Of a DNA stretch of 64,000 nt, positions 7,755 to 16,907 are shown piece by piece. Under the pieces are notes generated by a model. It did not search any database. It was not told the DNA's origin and saw only the letters and a program-made list of their open reading frames with translations. The translations under genes were made by a program, and so were the position numbers. Position 1 is the first letter of the stretch. Every line of letters starts with the position of its first letter. Origin of the DNA: Sharpea porci (GTDB lineage: Bacteria; Bacillota_I; Bacilli_A; Erysipelotrichales; Coprobacillaceae); contig NZ_VUNM01000003.1 of NCBI RefSeq assembly GCF_009695655.1, positions 43,097 to 107,096 of the forward strand, read 5' to 3'.

Positions 7755-9599
7755 ATGGTTACACTTGACTCATCAATAGCCGATATTTACGCTTCACCGG
7801 TAGGGCATGATGTCTTAACGATGGCATGCCATTATGCAAAAATACCAACCTGGATACTACGAACACCCCTTGCGAAAACAATCAAGATCAAGTCTCTTTC
7901 ACGTTTCACAAAAGATCTTGATGAGAATTTCTATCAAACATTAATAAAGATGATTAATGCCGAACAAGATACACCACCATCAATTGATGGTGAAATCAAA
8001 CATACATGGTGGAAAGAAGCTGTTTTCTATCAGATTTATCCACGGACATTTATGGATAGTAATCATGATGGTATTGGTGATCTTCAGGGAATTATTGATC
8101 GTCTTGATTATTTAAAGGATTTAGGTGTTGATGCATTATGGTTGTCACCTATCTATGATTCACCACTAGATGATAATGGATATGATATACGTGATTATTA
8201 TAAGATTCATGAAGATTTAGGCACGATGGAGGATTTTAAGAGATTGCTTCAGGAAGTGCATAAAAGGGATATGAAGCTGATTATGGATTTAGTAGTCAAT
8301 CATACAAGTGATGAACATCCATGGTTCCAAGAAGCACTAAAAGACCCCAACTCACCTTATCGCAACTACTATTTTCTTTATCCCAAAGATAATGATACAC
8401 CACCTAATAACTGGGAATCTTTCTTTTCAGGAAGTGCTTGGAATAAGTATGAAGAAGAGAAATTATGGGGACTTCATCTCTTTAGTAAGAAACAGATGGA
8501 TCTTAACTGGGATAATCCAGATTTGAGAGATGACATCATTCGGATGATCAATGATTATCTTGATTTAGGTGTTGATGGTTTTAGAATGGATGTCATTAAT
8601 TTGATTTCTAAGACAAAGGGTTTACCCGATGGAAATGTAAAGCTAGGTAAGATGATGGGATATTGTGGTATAGAGCATTATTTCTATGGACCACATCTTC
8701 ATGAATATTTACGTGAAATACATGAAAAAGCCTTCAAGCCACATAATGCTTTCTCTGTTGGCGAAGTACCAGGTTTATCAATGGCTTTAAGTCAGATGGT
8801 GACAAGTGATGAGCGAGGAGAGCTGGATATGGCTTTTAGTTTTGACTTGTTGGAAAGTCCGGGGCATACACGTTATGAAGACTATCGCTATGATCTTAAT
8901 GCTTATCGTGATCAAATAGATGAATGGATGACACAATATGGCAATCATTGTTGGATGGCGCTTTTCTACAACAACCATGATAATCCACGAATGGTCAGCA
9001 AGGTTGACGAGACCCACCAATATGACAAACAAATAGAAACACTCTTAGCCATCATGCAGATGACTCTCAAAGGCACACCATTTATATACCAGGGTGATGA
9101 AATGGGCTTAACTAACTATAACTTTACATCCATCAATCAAATTCATGATATTGAAGGTATTAATCTTTATCATGAACTTATCAAAACAATGAGTGAAGAA
9201 GACGCTTTTGCAATCATCAAAGCTGGTACACGTGATCATACCCGAATGATGCTCCCTTGGAACAAAGCACCTAAAGAAACAATGGGTTCTCTCTATCAGG
9301 ATGCACATGTTTCGATGATCCAAATCTATAAAGAACTCATTCATCTTAGAAAAACACATCAGTCTCTCATCTATGGCACATATCATTGTTTAAGCTCACA
9401 ACATAATACTTATATCTATGAACGTTCATACAAAAATGAAAGATGTATCATTGAATGTAACCTCTCCAATACTGTCCTCAAAGCTCATCATTATCCTGAT
9501 ATGCAACGTATTTTCCCACGAAAAGTTGAAAATACAAAAACACTAGGCCCTTATGAGGCAAGAATATATATGATGGATACAAACCATGAATCTCATTAA
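7755..9599 (+). CDS. GH13 alpha-glucosidase (oligo-1,6-glucosidase type) with N-terminal extension
   Basis: The 614-aa protein has a GH13 catalytic barrel beginning at ~86 ('WWKEAVFYQIYPRTF'). The calcium loop is 'DSNHDGIGDL'. The nucleophile is D279 ('GFRMDV'), the acid/base E337 ('SVGEVP'), and the transition-state Asp D409 ('NNHDNPR'). Val280 directly after the nucleophile is the residue associated with alpha-1,6 specificity in the GH13_31 isomaltase group, so isomalto-oligosaccharides or panose are likely substrates. There is no signal peptide, so it acts in the cytosol. Residues 1-85 ('SIADIYASPVGHDVLT...') are an extra domain not found in standard oligo-1,6-glucosidases. RBS is GTAGGAGG. 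No sugar transporter is adjacent. Confidence 0.9.
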   Translation: MVTLDSSIADIYASPVGHDVLTMACHYAKIPTWILRTPLAKTIKIKSLSRFTKDLDENFYQTLIKMINAEQDTPPSIDGEIKHTWWKEAVFYQIYPRTFMDSNHDGIGDLQGIIDRLDYLKDLGVDALWLSPIYDSPLDDNGYDIRDYYKIHEDLGTMEDFKRLLQEVHKRDMKLIMDLVVNHTSDEHPWFQEALKDPNSPYRNYYFLYPKDNDTPPNNWESFFSGSAWNKYEEEKLWGLHLFSKKQMDLNWDNPDLRDDIIRMINDYLDLGVDGFRMDVINLISKTKGLPDGNVKLGKMMGYCGIEHYFYGPHLHEYLREIHEKAFKPHNAFSVGEVPGLSMALSQMVTSDERGELDMAFSFDLLESPGHTRYEDYRYDLNAYRDQIDEWMTQYGNHCWMALFYNNHDNPRMVSKVDETHQYDKQIETLLAIMQMTLKGTPFIYQGDEMGLTNYNFTSINQIHDIEGINLYHELIKTMSEEDAFAIIKAGTRDHTRMMLPWNKAPKETMGSLYQDAHVSMIQIYKELIHLRKTHQSLIYGTYHCLSSQHNTYIYERSYKNERCIIECNLSNTVLKAHHYPDMQRIFPRKVENTKTLGPYEARIYMMDTNHESH

Positions 9600-9753
9600 C
9601 TGGTATATTAAGAATCACTTTCTCATAGGTACAATGGTAAATGGGGAAATGTATATTGGGCGTATTGAGGATATTGTTGAAGAAGAGGATGCTTATATTG
9701 TATGTACGGAACATAGTTGTTTTCGTTGTTTGAAAAAAGATCAAAAGAAATAG
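9586..9753 (+). CDS. Small 55-aa protein overlapping the glucosidase 3' end
   Basis: ATG 9586 opens inside the last codons of the glucosidase and runs to TAG 9753. The product is acidic in the middle ('VNGEMYIGRIEDIVEEEDAY'), like a small beta-barrel/LSM-like strand pattern, and ends 'CFRCLKKDQKK'. It has no clear RBS, so translation would rely on coupling to the upstream gene. An alternative start is ATG 9634. It fills the space exactly up to a shared terminator, which favours a real gene, but I do not recognise a family. Confidence 0.45.
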   Translation: MNLINWYIKNHFLIGTMVNGEMYIGRIEDIVEEEDAYIVCTEHSCFRCLKKDQKK

Positions 9754-9775
9754 GTTGGAGTGATCCAACCTATTT
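9752..9775. terminator. Bidirectional terminator between convergent genes
   Basis: The stem AGGTTGGA/TCCAACCT lies between the end of the small ORF and the end of the leftward pilin operon. The pilin stop codon lies just beyond it. Confidence 0.65.
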
Positions 9776-11450
9776 ATCGTTGAGGTAAACTTGCATAATA
9801 ACCAGGTTGATTATTTTGAAGTTTCCACCAATATTGTAGATTTTGTGTTTGGCCATTGGCTGTTCTAGAGCTTTGAATAATAGCTTTCATCGTGCGATTA
9901 GTAGGAATCTTATACATATAATTATTCTGTTCAGGATTACTTGTCATCGTCTCAAGAACATCTTCATATTTCCCTATTTTTACAGCAATATATGTTGTAG
10001 TCGTAAAGCTTGTGCCATAACATGTTCCCGATTCACTGAGTACATTACCATTTTCATCAGCAATCGTATGTCCTTTATTTTGTGTCGTTGATAAAGACAT
10101 TTGTTGGATATAGAAGAGATAGCCATTTTGCACAACGAGATCACCGGGCATATAAGTAGAAAAGATATCGAACTGGGCTGGCTGAGGTGTTTCTGTTGGT
10201 GCATTCATATAAGATGTATTTGCGATTTTTTCCCACCCGGCATAAGCATAATTATTGCCTAGCTTGATATAAGCGCCCGGAGCTAACATCATGCGCACTG
10301 TGGGATTATCATTATTCCCCGACGTATAATTCAGAACGACATTAAAAATTGGATCATCAGCAGTGATATTCGTATTTGTTTTGAAATAATCCGTTGTCTC
10401 GTTTGTGACAGGTGCACATGTGATAACTTGGTTTTTATTGGAAGATTTAAATTTGAAGCTGTAGTGTGTTTGGAACCAGCTTTTATATTTTTCAACATAA
10501 TCCTTATGCACATATAACTGAGTGCCATCCGAGAGTTTCATAATATAGCACTGAGGAATAGCACTTGTTTCCTGGATATCGCTGCTTTTCATGCTTCTTG
10601 TATAGAAATCAAAATCATACATCGAAGTACGCATATAGGTAAAACCGTTAAAGGAAACAATATCCCCTGGCTGATAGTTAGGAATATTTGTAGCCTGGAA
10701 CTGTCCTTTATTTCTATTTTTATCAGAAAGAAGGTTGAGTTTATCAGCTATTGTATAGGTTGCTTCAACAACCGGTTGAACATTTAATTTCTTTTCATTT
10801 GCGAAATAGATAATATGATTCTTATCAATATGACCATTCTTACCATCCGTCAATTTACCTTCATTTGTATTGTCAGTAATCTTTTCTTGATAGTTTTTAG
10901 TGACAATATTACTGAGGGCAATCGTATTCATCTTCTGGTATTTCTCTTTATAGGGATCATCACTAGCAGTATTATCAAGTATTGTTGTGAGATCTAAGCT
11001 CATGGCTTTCTTATTTTGTGTATCAACATGAACTTGATAAGATAAAGAAAGCTTAGTATTTTGAGAACCATAGAAGCCTGATGCCTGACTGCCACCAAAC
11101 ATCATTTCACCATCAACGACAAGTCTGCCTGCACTATTGATAAATAGATAATGCCAGTTCTCATTGTCATTGAGTTTTGTCGCAGGAAGATTAGCTGTAT
11201 TTGCGGGAACGGTTAAACTACTAGAAGCATTAGCAATTGTCTTAATACGCAAGTCTGAAGCATCTTTAAGGATATCGCTGATATAGGATATGACATTATC
11301 ATTTGTCTCTTTACTTTGGCTTTCTTGCGCTGATTGGTCAAAGAGACGGAATGATGTCACAAGTAGCGATAAGACAATCCCAAGAATAATAGAACCAACC
11401 GCAACTGAGACAATAACTTCAATTAATGTAAAACCTTTTTCATTCTTCAT
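9774..11450 (-). CDS. Large minor pilin / pseudopilin with carbohydrate-binding-like repeats
   Basis: The N-terminus is a class III/IV prepilin signal: leader MKNEKG, cleavage before Phe, then 'FTLIEVIVSVAVGSIILGIV' with the conserved Glu at +5. The mature part (~550 aa) is far larger than an ordinary minor pilin. It holds at least two segments with the 'Y-x2-GD-x-V-x2-NG-x3-Y' pattern (about residues 259-274 and 432-450 of the 558-aa form). That pattern is typical of chitin-binding type-3/CBM5-12 modules. Starts at 11456 (overlapping the previous stop as TGATG) and 11450 are both possible; I prefer 11450 because the leader then matches the upstream sibling. It is the last gene of a three-pilin operon. 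It is probably a pilus-tip or surface adhesin component. The assembly ATPase and platform are not here. Confidence 0.75.
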   Translation of the reverse strand: MKNEKGFTLIEVIVSVAVGSIILGIVLSLLVTSFRLFDQSAQESQSKETNDNVISYISDILKDASDLRIKTIANASSSLTVPANTANLPATKLNDNENWHYLFINSAGRLVVDGEMMFGGSQASGFYGSQNTKLSLSYQVHVDTQNKKAMSLDLTTILDNTASDDPYKEKYQKMNTIALSNIVTKNYQEKITDNTNEGKLTDGKNGHIDKNHIIYFANEKKLNVQPVVEATYTIADKLNLLSDKNRNKGQFQATNIPNYQPGDIVSFNGFTYMRTSMYDFDFYTRSMKSSDIQETSAIPQCYIMKLSDGTQLYVHKDYVEKYKSWFQTHYSFKFKSSNKNQVITCAPVTNETTDYFKTNTNITADDPIFNVVLNYTSGNNDNPTVRMMLAPGAYIKLGNNYAYAGWEKIANTSYMNAPTETPQPAQFDIFSTYMPGDLVVQNGYLFYIQQMSLSTTQNKGHTIADENGNVLSESGTCYGTSFTTTTYIAVKIGKYEDVLETMTSNPEQNNYMYKIPTNRTMKAIIQSSRTANGQTQNLQYWWKLQNNQPGYYASLPQR

Positions 11451-11455
11451 CTCCA

Positions 11456-12277
11456 TCACGCTCCTTGATTCTTCCAACTCTCATTTAAATACATCTGATT
11501 GTCTTTCCATTCATCAAAATAATGAATGGCATTTTTATCATAGGCATAGGGATTATCTTTTTTGATTTCATGAGTTTTTGGATCATAGGCACCAATCCAG
11601 GTAAAAGGGTTGGAATCTAAATAGACGAAAGCTTGAATCTCATCCCCATTATTTTGGAGAAAAATATCGCCGTTCAAGTAGGTTGTAAAGAGTGGGGCGG
11701 AAGGATTATACATGTCAAGAAGCTGCCAGCCTGATTGATATGTACCAGGAGCTTTATATGTATAAGGTTCCCAGTTAGTCTTAAGATTATTATCAGTGAC
11801 AAGAACATACTGACGATCTTCATATGTGACAAAGTCACCTTTTCGATAGCTTGAAGCTTTACTTAATGACCATTCGCCTTTATCATTCGTGCTATTTTTA
11901 AACTGGAGACGGTCATAGACAGTATTGGTGAGTTGTTGTGTGGTTTTGTCTGCGAGAGGAATATCATTGGTGAGATTGAAGTAAGCAACAATGACATCAT
12001 CATAGGATTTAGATGTATTGGTTGTAAGACTGAGATTGTTGATGCTTGCTTCTTCTTTGTCATCAATTGTACATTTTAAGGTATAGTGATCAGTACTAGT
12101 GGCTTTAGGATTTAAGACAGCTTGATATTGTGTATCAGATAATGCTTTGATTTTATTAGAAGCTGTGTAATAGCGATAGGTTGTTGTGATTACAGTCGAT
12201 AATGCAGCAAAGACCATGGTTGCAATCGCAAAAGCAACAAGACTTTCAATTAATGTAAAACCTTTTTCATTCTTCAT
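11456..12277 (-). CDS. Minor pilin / pseudopilin with carbohydrate-binding-like segment
   Basis: The prepilin leader MKNEKG/F is followed by 'TLIESLVAFAIATMVFAAL', with Glu at +5. The leader is identical to that of the downstream sibling. The body contains 'YRKGDFVTYEDRQYVLV...W' (about residues 138-180 of the 273-aa form), the CBM5/12-like strand order. A second copy, 'YLNGDIFLQNNGDEIQAFVY', lies further on. The longest frame opens at GTG 12286, but AGAGGTGAT is placed for ATG 12277. It lies a few nt after the first pilin gene and overlaps the next by the TGATG junction. It is probably assembled with its two neighbours in a type IV pilus-like fibre. Confidence 0.75.
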   Translation of the reverse strand: MKNEKGFTLIESLVAFAIATMVFAALSTVITTTYRYYTASNKIKALSDTQYQAVLNPKATSTDHYTLKCTIDDKEEASINNLSLTTNTSKSYDDVIVAYFNLTNDIPLADKTTQQLTNTVYDRLQFKNSTNDKGEWSLSKASSYRKGDFVTYEDRQYVLVTDNNLKTNWEPYTYKAPGTYQSGWQLLDMYNPSAPLFTTYLNGDIFLQNNGDEIQAFVYLDSNPFTWIGAYDPKTHEIKKDNPYAYDKNAIHYFDEWKDNQMYLNESWKNQGA

Positions 12278-12289
12278 TGCCATCACCTC

Positions 12290-12739
12290 TTATTTCAACT
12301 TTCCCATTTGCCATTGGCTGTCCGTTTCTTTATCTTTCAACATTGTCAGTGTTGATGTGGCTTGGCCTGTTTTATAGGTGGCATTGATTGTGATTTTAAG
12401 TGTTTTTGCATCAACTATTTCGACAGTACCATTCATTTGTACATCTTTATAGATATCAGCATTCTTACCATCTTTCGTTAATGTAAAATTGGATAATGTT
12501 TTGGTATGATCTTTAGGAATGAATTGTTGGTAATCTGTTTGACTATCAGCATTGTGAATCGTTTTCCCAATAATCTCACAAGCTGACGAAGCGCATAGTG
12601 AGGCCTGTCTTGTATAGATTTCTTTATAGCTATGCATATAGTAGCTATAGGCCATTGACAACATGGTACCACTTAAGATCATAACGACGAGTGTGATCAC
12701 AATAACGGCTGTAATTGTTGAACCACGATTATTTTTCAT
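12290..12739 (-). CDS. Small pilin-like protein (PilX/ComG-type minor component)
   Basis: The ~149-aa product begins with a short basic leader (MKNNRG) and a hydrophobic helix 'STITAVIVITLVVMILSGTM'. It lacks the +5 Glu, as some minor pilins (GspK/PilX-like) do. The remainder is a small polar domain. ATG 12739 has GGAAGGTGA as RBS; the longer TTG-started frame adds only one residue. It is the first gene of the leftward operon with the two CBM-containing pilins. The lack of Glu5 suggests a tip-priming position, by analogy with GspK. Confidence 0.65.
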   Translation of the reverse strand: MKNNRGSTITAVIVITLVVMILSGTMLSMAYSYYMHSYKEIYTRQASLCASSACEIIGKTIHNADSQTDYQQFIPKDHTKTLSNFTLTKDGKNADIYKDVQMNGTVEIVDAKTLKITINATYKTGQATSTLTMLKDKETDSQWQMGKLK

Positions 12740-12880
12740 CAAAAATCACCTTCCATTCCCCTTATTGGACCTTATTTTAACACACTCTTTTTACATGAAA
12801 TATGTGATTTTATTATATGTGCACTTGTTTGGAATTATGTGTATTTCTTTGATATAGTTTTCAAGAAGAGGTGGATGAAC

Positions 12881-13969
12881 ATGATGTTATTTTTACTTGT
12901 GACAATACTTATTATTGGATTCTGTATATTTGGAACCATACATATATTAAGACAAATAAGAAAACAAACATTCTTTCAACATAATAAAACTGCACGATGG
13001 CTCATCACATTGATTCCTATTATACTTATAGGAATAGGGTTGAGATTTGATTATGTGAATACATTTATTGTTCTTTTACATATCATTATTATTTGGTTGA
13101 TCATTGATGCTTTATGCCATCTCATCAGCAAAATTAAACATCAACCAATCAAGGCTTACTGGACAGCAATCTTAACGTTCATTCTTTGTTTTGGCTATTT
13201 AAGCTATGGCTATTATCAAGCTCATCATGTTGTTACAACGCATTACAGTTTGACAACATCGAAAGCCATCGATAAAAACTTGCGTATAGTCCAGATTTCA
13301 GATAGCCATATTGGAGCGACATTCCATGCTCAGGGCTTCAAGAAACATATGCAGACTATTCAAAACTTACATCCTGATCTTGTCGTTGTCACAGGGGATT
13401 ATGTCGATGATGATACAACAAAAAAAGATATGCTTGCTTCAACAAAAGCACTTGGTCAAGTTAAGAGTACTTATGGCACATACTTCGTCTATGGTAATCA
13501 TGATAAAGGATATATGAACTATCGTAATTTCTCTAACCAAGATCTCGTAACAGCACTAAAAGAAAACAATATTCATATTCTTAATGATGAAAGTGTCCAG
13601 ATCACACGACATATTACAGTCGTTGGTAGACAGGATGCACAAACAACATCCAATCGTAAAAGTGCTGAGGTATTAATGCAATCCATTGACCCTAAGCAAT
13701 ATGTCATTATGTTGGATCATGAACCAACTGATTATACAAATGAAGCCAATAGTCATCCTGATCTTGTCTTAAGTGGTCATACTCATGGTGGACAGATGTT
13801 CCCAATTGGCATTACAGGCGAATTGTCAGGCGCTAATGATATGACTTATGGCCTCAAGACAATCAAAGATACAACCTTTATTATCAATTCAGGGATCTCT
13901 GACTGGGCTATTCAATTTAAGACAGGTGGAGCTAAAGCTGAAATAGGTGTCATTGATATTAAAAAATAG
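12881..13969 (+). CDS. Membrane-anchored metallophosphoesterase (YkuE-like)
   Basis: Four hydrophobic segments fill the first ~120 residues. A calcineurin-like phosphoesterase follows with every metal motif: 'ISDSHIG', 'VVTGDYVDDD', 'YGNHDKG', 'LDHEP' and 'LSGHTHGGQ'. The family includes B. subtilis YkuE and related membrane UDP-diacylglucosamine-type hydrolases; the exact substrate is unknown. The frame is open from 12839, but AAGAGG at 12867-12872 fits ATG 12881 best. It is divergently oriented from the pilin operon and shares the ~140-bp intergenic region with it. Confidence 0.85.
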   Translation: MMLFLLVTILIIGFCIFGTIHILRQIRKQTFFQHNKTARWLITLIPIILIGIGLRFDYVNTFIVLLHIIIIWLIIDALCHLISKIKHQPIKAYWTAILTFILCFGYLSYGYYQAHHVVTTHYSLTTSKAIDKNLRIVQISDSHIGATFHAQGFKKHMQTIQNLHPDLVVVTGDYVDDDTTKKDMLASTKALGQVKSTYGTYFVYGNHDKGYMNYRNFSNQDLVTALKENNIHILNDESVQITRHITVVGRQDAQTTSNRKSAEVLMQSIDPKQYVIMLDHEPTDYTNEANSHPDLVLSGHTHGGQMFPIGITGELSGANDMTYGLKTIKDTTFIINSGISDWAIQFKTGGAKAEIGVIDIKK

Positions 13970-13988
13970 AGTGTTAGGCTTGATTAAT

Positions 13989-14018
13989 CTATAATGTTCG
14001 TGTAGACTAACATTATAG
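13989..14018. promoter_or_regulatory. Perfect 10-bp inverted repeat upstream of a tiny ORF
   Basis: CTATAATGTT (13989-13998) and AACATTATAG (14009-14018) are separated by 10 nt. The left arm contains a TATAAT. No T run follows, so it looks more like an operator or an mRNA 5' hairpin than a terminator. Confidence 0.5.
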
Positions 14019-14033
14019 AAGGGAGATGTGTTT

Positions 14034-14102
14034 ATGCGAAAAACAGTATTAAAGCGCATCTTAGTATTAGAAAGAATAGCGCAGACACTTAAAGTGAGAT
14101 AA
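14034..14102 (+). CDS. Candidate 22-residue basic peptide
   Basis: ATG 14034 has a good RBS (GGGAGATG, 8 nt upstream) and encodes MRKTVLKRILVLERIAQTLKVR before TAA. A terminator follows within 10 nt. The peptide is basic and amphipathic. Together with the inverted repeat it forms a compact independent unit. It could be a small regulatory or membrane-active peptide, or a decayed gene start. There is no homology I recognise. Confidence 0.35.
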   Translation: MRKTVLKRILVLERIAQTLKVR

Positions 14103-14106
14103 ATAG

Positions 14107-14143
14107 AAAAGAGGCACCTCAATTGAGATGTCTCTTTGTTTTT
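14107..14143. terminator. Bidirectional terminator
   Basis: The imperfect stem AAAGAGGCACCTCA/TGAGATGTCTCTTT is followed by TTTGTTTTT on the plus strand. It separates the rightward unit from the end of preA. Confidence 0.8.
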
Positions 14144-15401
14144 AGAGCCAATGTTTATTAAATGGATGTTTGTCTGAAGGCTGTCCGCTTCTACCTTCCT
14201 TAAGCACAATTTCTCCCATGCCAATCGCATGTACAGGGCAAACAAGTGAACATAGATGACACCCAACACACTTCTCATGATCACATGTTGGCTTTCTAGT
14301 CTCGCTGTCAAAGCTAATAGCCTGATGGGCACCATCAAAGCAAGAAACATAACAACGCCCACAACCAATACAAGCATCAAGATTGAATTCAGGATAAACC
14401 TTATAATCACGATCCAATGCTTCAGCAGGAATGATATTCTTATTAGCTAAACCAACAAGATCACTAAGGTGATCAACACCTTGTTCTTCCATATAATGCA
14501 TTAAACCATTCTTCATATCTTCAACAATACGATAACCATATTGCATAATGGCTGTTGTAACCTGAAGAGTTGTAGCTCCACATAGAATAAATTCAGCTGC
14601 ATCTTCCCATGTTTCAATACCACCAATACCTGAAATTGGTAAATCAGGAATACCATCTCTTAGTTGTTGGATAAAGCGTAAGGCAACAGGCTTGACGGCT
14701 TTACCAGAATAACCAGAGATAGAAGATTTGCCATTGATGATAGGCATGGCTGTTTTTCTTTCTAAGTCAATATCGGTAATAGATTTAATGGTATTAATGG
14801 CACTAATGGCATCCGCACCGGCTTCCTTGCATGCCTTTGCGCAAGGAACCATATCAGTAATGTTAGGTGTCATTTTAGCAATTAATGGCAATGAAGAACC
14901 ACGCTTACATGCACGTACATATTTTGCACATAGTTCAGGATTTGTCCCAACATCACTGCCCATGGCATGACTTGTCATTTGAGGACAGGAGAAGTTTGTT
15001 TCAATCATATCTGCCCCAGCTTCAGTGACCAATCTAGCGAGCTCTTCCCAGTCCTGTTCATTTGTCCCCATGATGGATGCAATCAGAACTTGATCAGGAA
15101 ATTCTTCTTTCAGTCTCTTGATATCAGCCAGATTCTCTTCTAATGGATGTTCAGCAATCTGTTCCATGTTTTTAAAGCCTACAAAATCCGTACTCTCTTT
15201 ATTTAAGATATCAAAGCGAGGTGATACCTCATCAACGACAAAGCTCTTAGGACCAATAGTCTTAAAAACAATACCACCCCATCCTGTTTCATAAGCTTTC
15301 TTACACATTTCATAACAGTTACCTACTGGTGAAGAAGAAAGGCAGAATGGATTTTCAAAATGTACACCACAAAAATCAATCGATAAATCTTTCTTAATCA
15401 T
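14142..15401 (-). CDS. preA: Dihydropyrimidine dehydrogenase subunit PreA
   Basis: PreA is the FMN-dependent catalytic subunit that reduces uracil/thymine (or runs in reverse) together with PreT. The barrel begins '[20 protein letters not shown]'. The active-site Cys lies in 'ETNFSCPQ', and '[15 protein letters not shown]' is the FMN-binding region. Two C-terminal 4Fe-4S clusters are visible: '[11 protein letters not shown]' and '[12 protein letters not shown]'. The longer frame starts at 15434, but GGAGGTAAG fits ATG 15401 (419 aa). The gene overlaps the end of preT by 8 nt. In gut bacteria preTA also inactivates fluoropyrimidines (established for other species). Confidence 0.92.
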   Translation of the reverse strand: MIKKDLSIDFCGVHFENPFCLSSSPVGNCYEMCKKAYETGWGGIVFKTIGPKSFVVDEVSPRFDILNKESTDFVGFKNMEQIAEHPLEENLADIKRLKEEFPDQVLIASIMGTNEQDWEELARLVTEAGADMIETNFSCPQMTSHAMGSDVGTNPELCAKYVRACKRGSSLPLIAKMTPNITDMVPCAKACKEAGADAISAINTIKSITDIDLERKTAMPIINGKSSISGYSGKAVKPVALRFIQQLRDGIPDLPISGIGGIETWEDAAEFILCGATTLQVTTAIMQYGYRIVEDMKNGLMHYMEEQGVDHLSDLVGLANKNIIPAEALDRDYKVYPEFNLDACIGCGRCYVSCFDGAHQAISFDSETRKPTCDHEKCVGCHLCSLVCPVHAIGMGEIVLKEGRSGQPSDKHPFNKHWL

Positions 15402-16623
15402 GATTCTTACCTCCAAGATAATGATCAATAGCACATGCCGCTTCTTTACCCTTCTTAACTGCCCAGACTACAGTCTTATCACCTTTGGTGATATCTCCAG
15501 CGACAAAGACATTCTCATCGACATGATAATCATTTTCTTTGACTTCATTATTTTCCATTGGTAAACCCAATGTCATCTCTGGCTTCTGACCAACAGCTAA
15601 GATAATCTGATCAGCAGTCAATGTATAGGTTGCATCAATATGTCTAGCCTTGAATGTCACAACATTCCCATTTACAGCATCAGGGACATAGCCATCAATA
15701 ATTGTAACACCAGCTTCTCTTGCCCCCGCAAGTTCCTTTTCACTAGCGAGGAATTCAGATAACTCTTCATAGACAACATCTGTTACATGTTCACAACCAA
15801 GTTTTTTCAATGTCGTTACAACATCCATGGCAACATCACCACCACCAATAACGAGAATATTATTCTTAACATCATGTGATCCCTGATCAGCCTTCACATT
15901 ATGTAAGAAGTCAATGGCACTTATGACATAAGGATTCTTTTCAAACATAGGCAGGCTCTTCGCTTTAGAATAACCAATAGCTACAAGAACTGCATCAAAT
16001 TTATGTTTCAGGTCTTCAAGAGCTAAATCCTTTCCAATTTCTGTATTATAGTGGAATATAGCACCTAAGTTTTCTAGACGATGAATATTATCATCAACAA
16101 TCGCATTAGGAAGACGATATTCAGGAATACCTGTTCGTAAATAGCCTCCTGCTAAACCTTCTTTTTCATAGAAATCAACTTGATAGCCCATAGTGAGAAG
16201 TCTTAAGCCAGCTTCTAGAGCAGCTGGTCCACTTCCAACAATACCGACTTTCTTGCCATTAGGTGTTCCTTTTTCAAGAATATGCATATGACTTGCTTTT
16301 TCAAAATCCGTCACAAACTTCTGAATACCAGCAATATCAATAGGGCGATCAATACCACTGCGTGAACAACCTAACTGGCAATATTTCTCAGTTGGGCAGA
16401 CACGTGCGCATATATCTCCTAGACCATTATTCTCCCTGATGATTTCAGCCGCTCCTTTATAATTCTTAAAGCGCACAGAACGAATAAAGCGTGCTGGATC
16501 TGTGTTTGCGGGACAAGCCTTGGAACAAGGTGCATCAAAACAAAGCAAACAACGTGATGCTTCTTCGTTCACTGTTAAAGCGTTGAAAGATGTACCGCAT
16601 TCTTTCATATAGCTCTCTTTCAT
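15394..16623 (-). CDS. preT: Dihydropyrimidine dehydrogenase subunit PreT
   Basis: PreT is the NAD(P)H/FAD subunit, homologous to the small subunit of glutamate synthase. Four-cysteine Fe-S motifs lie near the N-terminus ('[14 protein letters not shown]' and '[15 protein letters not shown]'). The FAD site is '[17 protein letters not shown]' and the second Rossmann motif is '[13 protein letters not shown]'. The C-terminal '[22 protein letters not shown]' is typical of the family. RBS GAGGAGG fits ATG 16623 (409 aa). It is the first gene of the preTA operon. Confidence 0.92.
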   Translation of the reverse strand: MKESYMKECGTSFNALTVNEEASRCLLCFDAPCSKACPANTDPARFIRSVRFKNYKGAAEIIRENNGLGDICARVCPTEKYCQLGCSRSGIDRPIDIAGIQKFVTDFEKASHMHILEKGTPNGKKVGIVGSGPAALEAGLRLLTMGYQVDFYEKEGLAGGYLRTGIPEYRLPNAIVDDNIHRLENLGAIFHYNTEIGKDLALEDLKHKFDAVLVAIGYSKAKSLPMFEKNPYVISAIDFLHNVKADQGSHDVKNNILVIGGGDVAMDVVTTLKKLGCEHVTDVVYEELSEFLASEKELAGAREAGVTIIDGYVPDAVNGNVVTFKARHIDATYTLTADQIILAVGQKPEMTLGLPMENNEVKENDYHVDENVFVAGDITKGDKTVVWAVKKGKEAACAIDHYLGGKNHD

Positions 16624-16768
16624 AATATACCTCCTCGAATATGTAAACGATTTCATATATATTATTATAGGCCTGAATTGTGTTTTTGAAAAGACTATAT
16701 TTAGGATATTAAGAACGCAATATCTTTATATAAACCAATATTTCTATAAAACACAAAATAAGTATTTC

Positions 16769-16800
16769 ACAAGTTGAATAAATACAAATATTCAACTTGT
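16769..16800. promoter_or_regulatory. Perfect 12-bp inverted repeat in a divergent promoter region
   Basis: ACAAGTTGAATA (16769-16780) and TATTCAACTTGT (16789-16800) have an 8-nt loop. The repeat lies between divergent preT (start 16623) and the membrane-protein gene (start 16908). It is a good candidate operator for either. The poor T tail argues against a terminator. The rest of this ~280-bp gap is AT-rich and shows nothing else I can support. Confidence 0.6.
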
Positions 16801-16907
16801 TTATATCAAACTTTTTTCATTGCTTAAGTCTACATAAACCATTCCAACAATCTTTATTTCTTTTATGACTACAAATATGTTAAACTGTGGCAAAGGAGCT
16901 AACTTAT

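Noticed and set aside
14142..16623. Glutamate synthase small subunit plus dihydroorotate dehydrogenase
   Set aside because: The two adjacent 4Fe-4S sites at the PreA C-terminus and the PreT architecture fit dihydropyrimidine dehydrogenase better.
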